The position numbers were made by a program, and so were the translations under genes. The notes beneath the pieces were generated by a model. The model was not told the origin of the DNA, made no database searches, and saw only the letters and a list, made by a program, of their open reading frames with translations. A stretch of 64,000 bases of DNA from Onchocerca volvulus (lineage: Eukaryota > Nematoda > Chromadorea > Rhabditida > Onchocercidae): NCBI GenBank assembly GCA_000499405.2, contig HG738137.1, positions 21,538,603 through 21,602,602 of the forward strand, in the 5' to 3' direction. Shown here piece after piece: positions 50,203 to 63,086 of the stretch. Each line of letters starts with the position of its first letter. Position 1 is the first letter of the stretch.

Positions 50203-52022
50203 CTATTCTGATTTATTAACTTCTAGACAGCTCAGAGCACACCTATAAATAATGATAGGAGACAAAAACATAGATTTTTCAATGATTTTTTTTTGTTCCA
50301 AATCCGAACGCGATTTTTTCACCACACATGCATAATCTTTACAAATGGGAAAAAGGGAAATGTGTTGATCTTTTGGAGTGGCCGCAATTGAATTTTGCAG
50401 ATTACGGATTGTTTTTGCAACTGAAATAATTGCAGAAATGTTTGCTGTAAGGATTATGAATTCGATTGCCTTCAAAACGAGTATTTATTACACCATATAA
50501 ACAGAAGTAATTTGATACATACAAATAAATATTTAAACGTTTGCGCACATATACACTTAAGATACGAATATTTCCGAATAACTTTTTTTAAAAATATTGT
50601 TCTTCAAGAATTTGTCAATTCTTCGAACATATAATTTAGTTCTAACCTCTTCAGAATCATGTGAACTAATAAAATGGTCAAGAAATGTAGAGCAAAGCAA
50701 TAAAAATCAAAATCTGGTCCAAAAAAACAAATTTTTGGAATTGATGAAGGAAATATAGCTATGCAGAGAAGATGACAGATAGAAGAACCTCGGAAATAAC
50801 AATGATTTGAATGAAACTCTGAAATGGAGCAGTTCGCTATCTTTCTAAACAAAAAGCTATATATTCATTAAACAGTGATTTCAGTATTTAAATAATAACA
50901 TCAAGAAATAATAGCAAGAAATTATCAACTGTGAAAAAATTTTAGGATGAATGCAGTCATATGCAAGTTAATATTTAAATATTGCTGACCGAAAGAAATA
51001 TATGTACCTATAAATTTAAGTGAAATTTTTGTTAAAATTTCATTTAAATCGATAAAAAGCTGTGGAAATAATAAAGTGCATAAATAAATAAATGAAACAA
51101 ACAAAATATCTCTTCCAGATAAGCAACTTGATATTCGCCATTCGTTGATTTCAAATCCAACTTTATTAGCGTGAATTTATTGTGATAATTGCGATGACCT
51201 AAATTCGTTTCTAGGAAACCGTTATTACTAATTGTATCGCAGTTCAGCTCCTAGAGTGGCTGCTTGTCGCATTAGTGAGAACGAAAATTCGAATGAATTG
51301 AAATGATGCGAACGATAAACATACGATGTAACTGGAATAATTTGAATGAGGTCTGCAGAAATCAATTTCATAGCGGAGCGAGGATTATAATGTTTACTTT
51401 AATCTATCGACGATACCTGTAACTCTTACATATTGCGCTTATAATCAGCGCACTAAAGCAATTAAATCTCAGGTATGAGTAATAGACGGGAAATTAAGAA
51501 CTGACGACTCTTTTTCGTTTGCAGCTTAACCGAATTAAGAAACTTGAAACAAATGAAGAAAACGCTTCTTCTTATTCTTCTTTTTGTTCATGAACTTGTC
51601 ATTAGTATTACAGTTAATAACTGATAAGTGGGCAGTGGCAAATTATTTCTTTTTTTTTTGCTTTATTGCTTGAAATTAACTTACAAATTTTCTTGAAACA
51701 AGAAATCGGGCATTAGATGTAGAATCAATCTCATCTTAAATAGGTTGAAAGAAAAATTAAACAGCGGCGCTACAGATTCGAGAACAATTATGCGAATCAC
51801 TCCAAAAATGTGCCAACCGATCACTCTGGAAGACCCTGTCGTTTGTTATAACTCATTACAGCAATTCTCTTCATTTTTCCGTTCAAGCCACATTGCCTCC
51901 ATCACCGAAATTTGGGAAGGAGCAAAAGCTATCAGTAATAAGAGAATCTGAGAAACAGCAACAGGTAGCACTTTATTAGTAATAAAATAAAGTGTTTGAA
52001 AAGCATAGTACATTATCACCAT
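50203..52022 (-). pseudogene. Possible small tetraspan-like membrane-protein gene or relic
   Basis: An ATG at 52022 sits two bases behind TTGTTTTCAG, a good spliced-leader-type acceptor. It opens 54 hydrophobic-rich codons (MVIMYYAFQTLYFITNKV...ILLLLIAFAP), ending at a GTAATG donor in phase 1 (exon 52022-51860). A second segment, 50713-50647, in matching phase, encodes a helix (YCFALHFLTILLVHMILK). A third, 50469-50203, encodes another helix (IEFIILTANISAIISVA) and a charged tail with stop. The second and third do not join in phase with a good donor. Either an exon is missing or the locus is decaying. The arrangement of helices then a charged tail is reminiscent of one block of the neighbouring polytopic gene. 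Confidence 0.35.
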
Positions 52023-52642
52023 TACTGAAAACAAGAAAACTTCAGAGGAAGACTAAGTGATTAAAAGCAAAATCTGAAAATAAGTCTTCAGAAGATATTA
52101 AATCAGAGATCGTCAAAACAATGATATTCTCATGACATATCCAGCTCTGTAAAATTTCGGGAAAAATATTCACTATAAGATGAATAAAATTATCAAAAAC
52201 TACCAAAATTTAATGATTTCTACACATACTTTTGATCTAGATTCGAGAACAAAGAGAGATAGCAAATACTTCCAAAGAACAACAAAAGAGCAAACGTGAT
52301 ACCGCCACACAAGTATGCTTGATTTTAATTTGAATTAAAACTCGAAGAATTTGTAAAAAATATTTTCTTGTTTCGGCTATATTTTACAAATTAGTTTTAA
52401 CTGAACAGCAAATCGCTCGAATGGTTTATGACTGTTATGACTGTATTACTTAAGAAGTTAAATCTCCCCTTGTAGGTATTCATGTCATCAGTTACTGCGC
52501 TGTCCTTAGCCCAGCTGTTTGATTTTAATAAAATGAAATGCATTTTTTGCGAAAAAAAAAAGAATCATTCCGAAATAATATTTTCAGATGATATTTGAAT
52601 CTTATTTCTATTATAAGACTTTTTAGCACTTTTCATTTGAAG

Positions 52643-52786
52643 ATTGATTTGGAAGCTGGAGCGAATTCTCAGAAACTAAGTGGTTTCACTACTGTATTTT
52701 TTGGACCACATCCGCTAATTACGGATGGGACGCTGTCAGTAAAATGTGTACAAGTCGGGGATGGCAATATCCAACAACTGAAATAG
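52643..52786 (+). other. Isolated exon-like segment, 47 codons to stop
   Basis: It follows a TTTGAAG acceptor-like border and runs in one frame (IDLEAGANSQKLSG...FFGPHPLITDGTLS) to a TAG. Residue content looks protein-like and less Lys/Asn-biased than random frames here. No partner exon was found upstream, so it could be a terminal exon of an unseen gene, a gene fragment, or chance. Confidence 0.2.
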
Positions 52787-52934
52787 TTGCCAAATAAAGG
52801 AACTCGAGGAACTGCAATTTTTCCATATTCTCAATCGATTCTTCGATAAACAAAGAGACAATAGCTTTAATTTGTTTTCTCCAAGCTTATAATATCTATT
52901 CGATATTGATTGCACATATGAATGACATAATGTT

Positions 52935-52957
52935 TATATATATATATATATATATAT
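52935..52957. repeat. TA microsatellite
   Basis: An uninterrupted run of alternating T and A, about 11 units, in intergenic DNA. Length is likely polymorphic. Confidence 0.8.
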
Positions 52958-55924
52958 GTATTAGATGCGGTGATAGCGAAGTAACTTTTATACAGATTAT
53001 ATACCTATGAAAGTGGAACAAGGATGATGACTGTTTGAAGATTACAAATTTTATGTCAACGTATTGATATTTTTCCAAAAAATAGCAAAGAAAAATCAAA
53101 AAAAAATTTGAAAGTGGTGCGATAGAAAGAAAAAGAAACTGAACATAGTTGATTCTAAAGACCAAGTAACATGGAAAAGTTAAAATGGAAAGGAAGAGAA
53201 GGTGGAAAAAAAGGAAGCGCTGAACTTTTTAATAACTTATGACCGGGACAGGACCAAAAGACCGATCCCATTTACTTGCTTCTGAATAAAACAATCTGGG
53301 ATTATTAAAACTAAAAAGACCCACACTCACTAAACAATCGAATCATGGTGTAGAAAGCAGAATGTGCAAAGAATTTTGCTTTTCGAGAACAATATATTTG
53401 TCCAAAACTCAAAAAATCCTGATCGACATTTTGCTCAACTTTATTATAAAAATAGAAATATAAATAACTTTAGAATCTCAAATTTCGAAGTATTTGAGAT
53501 TAATAGATTTATTATATATATTGCGCTTGACTGCGTAAGCACTTAAGGCACACAAAAGAAATGAGGATGCATTATGCTTCGCAGATCCTGAAATCGTTCA
53601 AATTTTGAACAGAAAATGATACATTTGATGAGGGGAAATCCATTTAAAGTTTGCCTTGAAAACTAGGGCATTTTTTGATTTTTGGTAAATCTTTATCTCC
53701 AAATATTAGCAATCATTTGGGAACAATCTGAAAGACAAATGTGATAAAGATCATCTAGTAATTGATCACATACAAAGAACTCATCAATTTCTTATGATCA
53801 AAGCATTCACAATATTTTAAAAAAATATTCATTACTTTTCACTAAAATTTAGTATTCGAAAATACCTACGAAAACCAGTGCATGGAAGATAAAACTTGCA
53901 CCAGTGGTGTAAAGATAACTGAAAAAGATAAGCGAAGTTAGTCAACCAAAATCGATAAAGCTACGAGAAGACAAAAGGCGTAAAATCATTGGAGAAACTT
54001 ATTACTTAAAAATGAAATAAAATGAGATTCCACAGAAAAAACCGTACTGAATCTGAAAACAACTCTCTGTGATTAGGATAAAAGTTGTATCGAAGTAGCT
54101 ATCACAGATAACTGGAAATACATCATTAACAGCGAGAAACATATCATTAACGGCATGCTGTGTAAGAAAACATATGCGATAGAACAAAATAATTAAGAAA
54201 TCAACAAGTCGAAGCTTTTCAAATTTTCTGAAATAATAGCAAACACAAAATCGTTTCTGTCTCTCAGTTGCTAATCATTATCTATTATAATCAAAAGGAA
54301 TAAAAGGAAATACTTCGACCTGATTAAAATTTAAGTTGCGAGGAGTTAAAACGGCACCACTGATCGATTGAAAGCATGAAATAGTTGTACACGTATATGT
54401 GATGATCATTTCGAAATGAAATTATTCATAACTATAATTCGAATACTTAAATAAATTTGCATACTTCTGATACATATATAAACTGATTCGAATCGTTCTA
54501 CAGCAGAAACTAATTTTTTTTATCGATAAGCAATGCATAATGCTTAAGAAAAGTATTTAAGATTACCAAATAATTTTAAAACTTGAAACCTAATAAATTT
54601 ACAAATGATTCAACAGTCCTATTAGTTACAATGCACTGTTCTTCGATTCCAAAAAGTTGAACATTAATTTTTAGATATATTAATTAGATTAATTTTTACT
54701 GTAGAATGGTAAACTAACATCTGCAAACTTATTTTGCAAAAAATTGATCTGTTAACTTGAAATAAACTATATCTGTACTGATTTAATGCAAAACCATAAA
54801 GACAAAAACAGAACAAAACAAAACAAAACAAAAAAAGCTTGTCATTTCAAAACGATTTGCTTATCAAATAGAAGCATACAGATTCCTTATTGGGCTCAAT
54901 TTGTAAAAGAAGTGATTATCTAAGCAGCACATGATCGAAAAGAAAAAGACGAATAGACATCTAAAAATCACAAACATGATAATGAGCAAATGATATTAAG
55001 GAGACAGAGAAAAACAGAGTTAAACCGTTTAAAAGTCTTCGTTACCAATAAAGATCATTACCACAGAATAATGCTGATACTAGTTTAACACTAAAAGAAT
55101 TGTTTGGAAAAAAAAACAATGAAGAACAACAGGTGAGATTTCCAGAAAAATAAAGTCCTGATTTTTCTATTAACAATAGAAAATAGTTGGTCCTTATCCG
55201 TTAATTTTTATCTTTTCGGTTTTACTTATAGTAGCAATTGCTCAGCATACATCAGCTTCAGAAACTTACCGCATTCACCAAATGTTTGACTGAGCAGGAC
55301 GAAATTATTTTAACTAAAAGCAAATTTCACAACAGATAAATACAGAATATGAAATAGCAGGACAGATCGTTTCTTGCATCATTGAATCATACTGATCAAT
55401 TAACCAAACAATTAATTCAAATTTGCATTTGAAGGTTATATTCACAGCATGATTAAAAAAGTCCTACTGATTTATCAATATGCTCTTTCAAGCTTTTTAA
55501 AAACTGTAAGTGAAGAACAGACCTATAACAGGAATGCAGGACTGGGTATAATTACTGGAACAAAAGGAAAAAGAACATATAACAAAACATGAATAAAGTT
55601 GTAAGCATTTTGTGGCTCCAATCTGTGTACCTGCAATAAAACCACTTGTTTATCAAGAAGAGTATAGAAATACTGAGCATTCTTTGACTGCAAAAATTAA
55701 ATTACTTTTCATGTATGTATAAAGTACAGCAGTAAATATGCCATAATTCTATTTTTCTACACTTTGTTTGTCTTTTATATTTTCAAAAATAATTAAATTC
55801 AAAATAGATGATGACGCACCTCATGGCAAAAACCATCTATATTCGATTTGATAATGATAAAATTGTTTTGTTTTACTGAATGAACAACATTGAGAATAAC
55901 AAATGGAGTAAATTTCGATAATGT

Positions 55925-58900
55925 TTAATGTACCATCCAAATCTTGCAGAGAAGTAGTAAGGCATTACGAGCAGCATCCTCATGAGCAGCCTCTTCAGTA
56001 TTTCCACTTCCGTGACATACCTTGAAACCAATTTTTATTGAATTATGAATTAATAAGTAACAACTTATGAAAAAATAAGCATACTTAAAAGATCAATACT
56101 GCAATATTGTTTTGAAAATAGATCTGACAGAGTAAAACGTTAAACTTACGATAGGTTTATCGATTCCAATTGAAATAAGTGAAAAATATTGATTTCCAAT
56201 TCCATTCGGAGTCTAAACCACATACTTAAATTGTTATAAATATTCACCAGTAAACCAATCATCCGTTGCTTTTTTTAGCTTCTATTCCTCTAACCAACTT
56301 AATACCAATTATTTCTTAATAATTATAAGGGAATATATGCCAGGTATTAAATACAACCGAGTTTTTCCTTTTACTATATTAATAGTCGAAACATGTACCA
56401 CAGGAAAATCGGTATAATTGACAGAAAATTTGTAATGTTCAGCTACAGATTCCAGATGATGTCTAGCAACTGAATATATACTGGATGATGACATCTCATT
56501 CAGGGACAGTTGCTCCATCTGGCGATCCAGCAAATCAAACCTGTCATTCTCCACTGAAAAAATTATGTTGAGAAAAACCGAAGAATACCCATTTTTAATT
56601 TCTCTAATATTTAAACATCTAATAAATTATTAAAACATGAGCATTCAACAGTTTATATTCAGAAGAATTCAACAAGAAAATGAAAACAATTCATGAGAAA
56701 TCCATCGATTCATCAAGATTCTTTTTTGAACAGATTATTCAATGTCAGTTAAAAAGAATATCTAGGAAATAGAATTTTATCCAAAGATTTAAATTCCAGA
56801 GAGACAGCTAACCTCTCTACAACTAAAAATTATTTTTTCAAATGTATTAACTCTGATACTTTTTTCCTCTATTTTTAGCGGGTGAACGATGTTATTACAC
56901 TTGAAGAATTCCTGAGCCATTTCAGCAATTTCCTTCTTCTCGATCTCGGTAAGCCATTTTTTCGAGTCACGACCTTCTAAAACGCATAATCAGAAAGCTA
57001 CAGATTTACAAAAAATCTATAAATCAAATTAAGAAAAGACAAAACAAACTTTTGCGAAGCTTGTTAACAACAACTACTTCCGATTTCAGCGGTGTTATCA
57101 AGGCCGAAGGGTAGCTGCTGTCATCTGCAGTAAAGTTAATAAAGTGAAAAAAACAAAAAAGAACTATGGGATTATGGCCATTCGTCACAAACCATATGAA
57201 AAAGTCATTTTTAAAAATTGCTTCACTGATCAAAGTCATCAATAAAAGTCTGAAAACACAAAAGAAAAAAAGAGAAGAGAGAAAGAAATCAGTAGAAATT
57301 AGAGAATACAGCATCTACTTTTTCATTCTTCGTTTCTCATATATTTTTCTTCAATTCCGTTCTCTATTTAGTATACTGACATTTTCACGGTATTACTATG
57401 AATGATCATAATAAGATCTAAAGCTTTTATCAAAATCTAACTAGCAGCAATGCCATATTCAACATGCTAGAAACTTTGTAAAAGTCCAGCCAAGTTTTAA
57501 TAACATACATACGGCAGCATTTTCATATCAGAAAATATCTAAATCAAATTTTGTGACGATATTCTATAGTCTGATATAAAGCATTACTTTTAAAAGAAAG
57601 CAAATGTTTAATTTATGTAAGGAAAATAAAACGAAATAAATAAAACTAACCAGGTGGCGGGCATGCACTAACTTCATTACTGAAAGTAACACGACGCTTT
57701 GGCGGAGGATCATGTCGTCTTGTATCGTTATTTTCTTTGTCACTAATGCTACAAACTTTGTGATTAATTAAATATAATTTTAAAAACTAAACACAAACTG
57801 AAACTGCGGTGCATATGCAAGCAATAAGTTGACAATCAAAACAATCAAAATCATAAATATACCAATATCGTTCAAATTGAAAAAAAAATTTCCAGTGTAC
57901 AGAATATCACAAAAAATTTGTAAAATGAATAATGAAATTGCAAAATGAAACCTGGAAAATCAATCACTCTCCAAACAGCTATCATATTGCTAATATGTCA
58001 CTGAATTTTAATTTATACTTTGTTCACAAACATAGTTCATAAAAATCACTTGATCTATTTTTCTAGAAATGGCAACAAAACTGTGAACTGAGAATCAATT
58101 TCCACATGAAAAATATTTATGCAATCAGAAATTTACCTTTTAGTTTCAGCGCTAGTGTCACCCCAGATACCTTTTTCTTCACCGGAATATAAAGTTTTGT
58201 CAACATCAGCGAAAGCCATCACTTGTGATCCCATTGATGCAGTCACAGTTAAAGTAACTTCTGAGATTTTCTCAACATTTTCTGTTTCGTCTTCTTTGTC
58301 ATTCATTTGCCGTATTAATTTCCTCTCTTTCTCAAGTTCGAACACATCTACAATTTTTGAAATTGTGCTATTTTGGAAATAAGCTTTAAAGCATAAGCAT
58401 AATGAAAAAAAGATAAAAATAAAAGATCGATTAAGGTCAGCAAATAAAAATAAAAACGAACTTTTCATGTCTAAACTATGTTTAATTAAGCAAATGTGAA
58501 TTCAGCTGCTAATATTTCGTCACAATAAATTTATTTTTGCATAGCTATATTTTTGATTTTTTTTGAATCAAATAAAAAATTCGAGAATTTTTTAAATCAT
58601 GTCGGAAAACAAAGTTTATACCGATATGTGATTGCTGCACATATTCTTCAGGTTTTTTCTTGAGAAGACTTTTTCCAGGTTTTGGCATTGGCTTTACATA
58701 TCCAATCCTTGCCAGTACTGCTTCAGCTGCAGCTCGCTTCGCAAGTTTTTTATTAGGTCCGATACCTTCGCAGCGAAGACCATCATCACAGATCACCTGT
58801 AATACATTTAATAAATTGATATAAAAATTTAATTATTTTAGAGATGAAATGTGTAATGTCCACAGCATACCTCCATCACAAATTCTTTATAACGACTTTG

Positions 58901-61900
58901 TCCGCGCTCAGCAATAAGTTGAAATCTTGGTTCATTTTGTTTTCGCGATTGCATAACCTGCATTAGACGACTGACTGGGTTAATTTGATGACCATATTCC
59001 GGATTCATTTTCATATCCTAAAATTCGGGACAATCACAATAAAAATAACTTATGACTATTAAACTCGCAATGGACTGTAAGATGCAATGAAATACAAAAG
59101 TTGCAAAATGAAAATCCGTATAGTTAGAGACTAATCAAATATATGTACTCAAAATTTTAACTTTTGCGTAAACTACTGGAGGGAAATCAGACAATTTCCA
59201 GAACCGAAGAAGCATACTTCAATAACTTACAGCATAATGTAATGATAACTATCAAATACCTTGCTAATCGTCTTTCGTTTAAGTTCCTTTGGTGCCCCAA
59301 TTTTTTTCTGCGATTTCAACATTGCAGCAGCAATGAAAATTGGAGAAGATTCTAAAAAAAGAAAGCCAGTGTTTCAATAGCAAATTTTTGAATGGATTAA
59401 AGCAATTTTCTTCTATCAAACAACAAGTATGATAATTCTTATTATAGCATGGTGACTAACCAACAGATTGTAATTTAGTTAACATTAACGAGCAAGCATT
59501 CTGCTTCGCAATTTTTTTACTACTTCCTTCACCATCCGCAGAGAAAACCCGCTCTGCCGAGATAAGCTTACAACGTAATAAATAGCGTCTATCGTGAGCT
59601 GGTCCTTCCTCTTTCAAAACCTATAAAAATTAAAGAACTCCAAGATTTGGAGGCAGTAGGAAAGACAATGAAAATCTGATAATCAGTAAAACGAAATAAT
59701 AAAAGAAAAAATTACCAAAAAAGCATAATCAACACAGAAGTTACTCTTCAACAAATCATTCAACTTTCGAGGTAACTCTCGAATTTTAGTAATTTTTGCT
59801 GAAACTAAGAATGTGAGAGTTATAAGGAGTAATCACAAGGTAACTGGGAATTAAAATAAGGATCTATAAAAGCTGAAAATCTGCAAAATTTGTTACCAAA
59901 AATTCGACATTCATGCGCATATGGAGCGCACATTCGTGTATTTGAGAGATTGAAGATTTTGGTTTCCCATTCCGTGCCGTCGTGATAAGCGATTTAAAGT
60001 CATCTTTTTTGATATTTTCGATTTCAGCTGTCGCTAATCCTGAAGCTGGAAAAAAAATTCATGCTCTTTCGACTCAGTTTATACTTTCGTTCAACTCAAT
60101 AATTTGAAATCAGGAATGCATATAAATTTGAATCAAACACTATCTACAAAAAAGAGATAAGAAAATAATATAAAAATACCAAAGTAGTCATTAATTATTC
60201 CCACATGATGATTTACTGACTTTAGTTCTATTTTGAATTGAATGCTGTACCAATATCAAGCACCTTTTAATATTCTGGTGAACTTCATGATTGATAATTA
60301 ACTACAAGTAATTTAAAGAAACATTGAATCTTGAGTGGTCTTAAGGAAAATCTTGGCTGCTTGAATAAATCAATTCCACAGAACCTAATAATGCTTTATA
60401 AATAGTTTCATTTGCCTAAAAAACCAATAATTTATCTCAATCCGAAAGAGATTATAGTTAAAACATGTTACACGTTCCGTTTGTAAAAAGAAAAAAAAGC
60501 AAACCCTTACCATCTTTTGACTCATTCATTTTGTTTTTTGACTGTGCTTCCAGCGTAGCCAGATATGGTCCTAGATAAGAAAGGGCCTGAAAGTCTTATG
60601 GATATTTATATCTGAATTTTATATAAGATAAAGTATTCTAAGAATATTCTAAATAGAAGCATAAAAAGTTCCGCATAGCTGAGAAAATATTATCACAAAT
60701 TTATTGAAAAACAGTAATATTAAGAAATCAGATAGAAAAAATACTCCACCTCATTGGCAGCGCTACTTTTAGCCCTTTTCTTCGTTATTCCCTTTCCAAT
60801 AAATTCTGGGAAATCCTTACTCAATATCAAACGAATCTGAAATTTAACTAAAGAATCTGAACTCGGACAAGAAATTTTAAACTGTTTATTGAATATGTGA
60901 ATATTCCTTACATATTCTCCCACAGTTTAATTTTTAGACAAATACTTCACCGGCTTATAATCGAGTCTTACTTTCTTTAGTCAGACTTTCAACGAAGTTA
61001 AATAATTAATCTTGTCATTTTATTTTCAATGAAAGCAAAATAATAAAATCAAACATATTTTTGCATATGGAAATCTCAAAAAAAAAAAAAAAAACCAAAA
61101 AACCAAAAAAAAAATCGCTCAAAATTTACCTTATGAAATTGTGACTGCGATCGGTAACGATGAAAGAATGAGAACCTTGGAGATATCATTGTATCTGGCG
61201 GTCGCATAATAATTGGTACCGGTTGCAGTGCTGCAGGAACACGTGGTTGTCCAAATACTACTCCAGGCGGTGGAAGAACCAAGAACTGCTCGTTAACCAT
61301 TGGGATAAAAGGAGATCTTATTAAAGGTCTGTAATTAAGAGTAACTGAAAAGAATACACAAACCATCAACAGAACAGATATTACTTTCATAATGGAATTA
61401 GAGATAAAAAGTATGCACTAATTCTGCTTGATATTCAGGAAAAACTTCACAGCTTATTTTGAATTTGAGAAATCAATTTTGAATACTTATAATTAACTAA
61501 AATAAAAAATCCATAAAATACAACGCATCATAACGAAACAACTGGATAACCAACTGCATTGGCAAACGAGTTATGGGATGTGATGGAGTTGAGCATATTG
61601 GCACTATTTCGTCAACAAATTTAATCTCAATTCCAAGCCGCCCTGTGATATATCTGAGCAGGACTATTGGATTTTGAAAGTCTGAAAAAAAAAGCAATTT
61701 TCTACAGCTGCTGGAATTGAATAGTGTTCATCCTAATTCATTTAAAAATATTATAATCACCGAAAAGTAAAAATATTTACATCGGATATTATTTTATGGG
61801 ACGGTAGAGAAATATTTTATGATAACCGACTATTCAATAATTTGGTTCTTATAAATTTCTCTAACACAAGAATAATAATAATTAAATCACATTTTATTGA

Positions 61901-63086
61901 GTTTATAATTTTGATCGATAAATAATTGAAATTTCAATTATTTCAGTAGATAACTAATTGAAATTTAAATTATTTCAAACGATAAATAAAGAAATACAAA
62001 AAATTCAAAATAAATACTAGCATCTATGCAATGCACAATATAGCATCCATCTAATGACTGCTAATCTTACCATTTTTGACTTTCTTTGAAAGAACCTTAT
62101 CTGGTGGCTTAGGCAGAGTGGTTCCATTCAAGGCACTTTCAGCGGCTGACTGTTGCGCTTTCTTGATGGACGCTCCTTTGCCATAAAACACCTGCAACAT
62201 TTCTACAACAATATAGAAAAACAAAAAATATAAATAAAAACAATCAGGTGTTCTACAATACAACTAAATTAAATACAAACAAAACACTTACCTGATTAGG
62301 AGTAAGTACAAGTGAAACGGTGAATTGCTTTTTGTGAGCTGGTCCGCTTTCGTCCATGAGTTTGTACTCATGCCTGATCTGAATTAGTTTCCAGTACTGA
62401 TGCTTATTATATTCATCACTAATTAATTTACAAAAGTAGATGAGCTTGGTTAATAGTTTAAAATCATGTTGGGAAATATAAATACAATGAGACAATTTGA
62501 TCGACACCTTATCTTAAAATCATTTTTCCTCAAAATCGACATTATGAGTTTCAAGGTTATAATATATGCAAATTTGTTATTAATCTAAAAAGAAACTAAC
62601 TTTATTGTAACGAGCGAGCTCAGCAATACGACACATTGGAGTTCTCTGATGATTTTCATCAAGTTGTGAATAATTATATACATACTTTGTAGGAGACACT
62701 TCTTGCTCTATAAAAAAATCAGTTATAAGCAAATGAATTATTCACTATAGTCCACTTGTAGTTCTGAAGAAGCAGTAAATGGGACAAAAATATTTTACAG
62801 AATAAAAGCCTAATTAGAACAGTAATTACAATCATTTCAAAACATTTTTTATTTCGAAGTGAAAAAATGTAAAAGTTGCTTCAAATGCATTTCTTTTTCC
62901 TAATTTTCAAATGATCTAATATGATATTCAAAAGACCAATCAAAGATCATGAATGTTTGCATATAATTGTAACACATTTTTTAAAAAAAAACCTGTAAAG
63001 TGTAGCCCCCACCACATCTCTGGATGAAGCACTGAATTTTCGTTGGCAGTGCCATTTATCTTACGCTGTACACCTGCTCCCTTCAT
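55925..63086 (-). CDS. stau-1: Staufen, double-stranded RNA-binding protein with five dsRBDs
   Basis: Twenty exons give 818 aa: 63086-62993, 62707-62601, 62378-62292, 62191-62071, 61681-61535, 61344-61130, 60836-60750, 60586-60511, 60045-59897, 59620-59461, 59351-59260, 59017-58871, 58796-58622, 58347-58137, 57748-57651, 57124-57050, 56976-56899, 56553-56375, 56212-56150, 56020-55925. dsRBD1 (about 54-122): TPMCRIAELARYNK and GKGASIKKAQQSAAESAL. dsRBD2 (about 139-292) is split by a proline-rich insert. dsRBD3 (about 340-412): SSISQIHECALHMRMNVEF, KEEGPAHDRRY, GEGSSKKIAKQNA. dsRBD4 (about 450-525): PEYGHQINPVSRLMQV, GIGPNKKLAKRAAAEAVL. A linker carries RVTF (642-645). The degenerate dsRBD5 (about 726-812) binds Miranda-type partners in flies. 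Staufen directs mRNA localisation and translation or decay of dsRNA-bearing transcripts, and C. elegans stau-1 has been linked to small-RNA pathways. An alternative exon 59798-59716 is listed separately. Confidence 0.94.
57682..57693 (-). other. stau-1: RVTF motif (PP1-docking type) in Staufen linker
   Basis: These four codons encode RVTF within KRRVTFSNEV, between dsRBD4 and dsRBD5. RVxF is the canonical protein phosphatase 1 docking motif. Human STAU1 carries a KVTF sequence at a corresponding place after its dsRBD4 (from memory), which suggests conservation. Confidence 0.5.
59716..59798 (-). other. stau-1: Alternative, mutually exclusive exon of stau-1 (dsRBD3 first half)
   Basis: It is bounded by TTAGTTTCAG and GTAATT. 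It is 83 nt long, entering in phase 1 and leaving in phase 0, exactly like the upstream exon 60045-59897 (149 nt). Joined to 60586-60511 before it and 59620-59461 after it, the frame is open and reads IRELPRKLNDLLKSN then FCVDYAFLVLKEEGP, an alpha-helix plus first strand of a dsRBD. Joined after 60045-59897 it meets a TGA. The two exons can therefore replace each other but not coexist productively. The protein with this exon would be 796 aa. Confidence 0.6.

Larger units (their letters stand above)
52023..55924. other. AT-rich intergenic region 3' of Staufen
   Basis: There is one isolated coding-like segment on the plus strand (52643-52786, listed separately), a TA microsatellite at about 52935-52957, and a run of AACAAAAC units near 54810. 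No complete gene was recognised. The minus frame at 54002-54187 has no support. Confidence 0.4.

Noticed and set aside
54002..54187. Minus frame containing a short VND-type repeat
   Set aside because: The repeat arises from GTTAATGAT copies. There are no supporting borders or neighbours.
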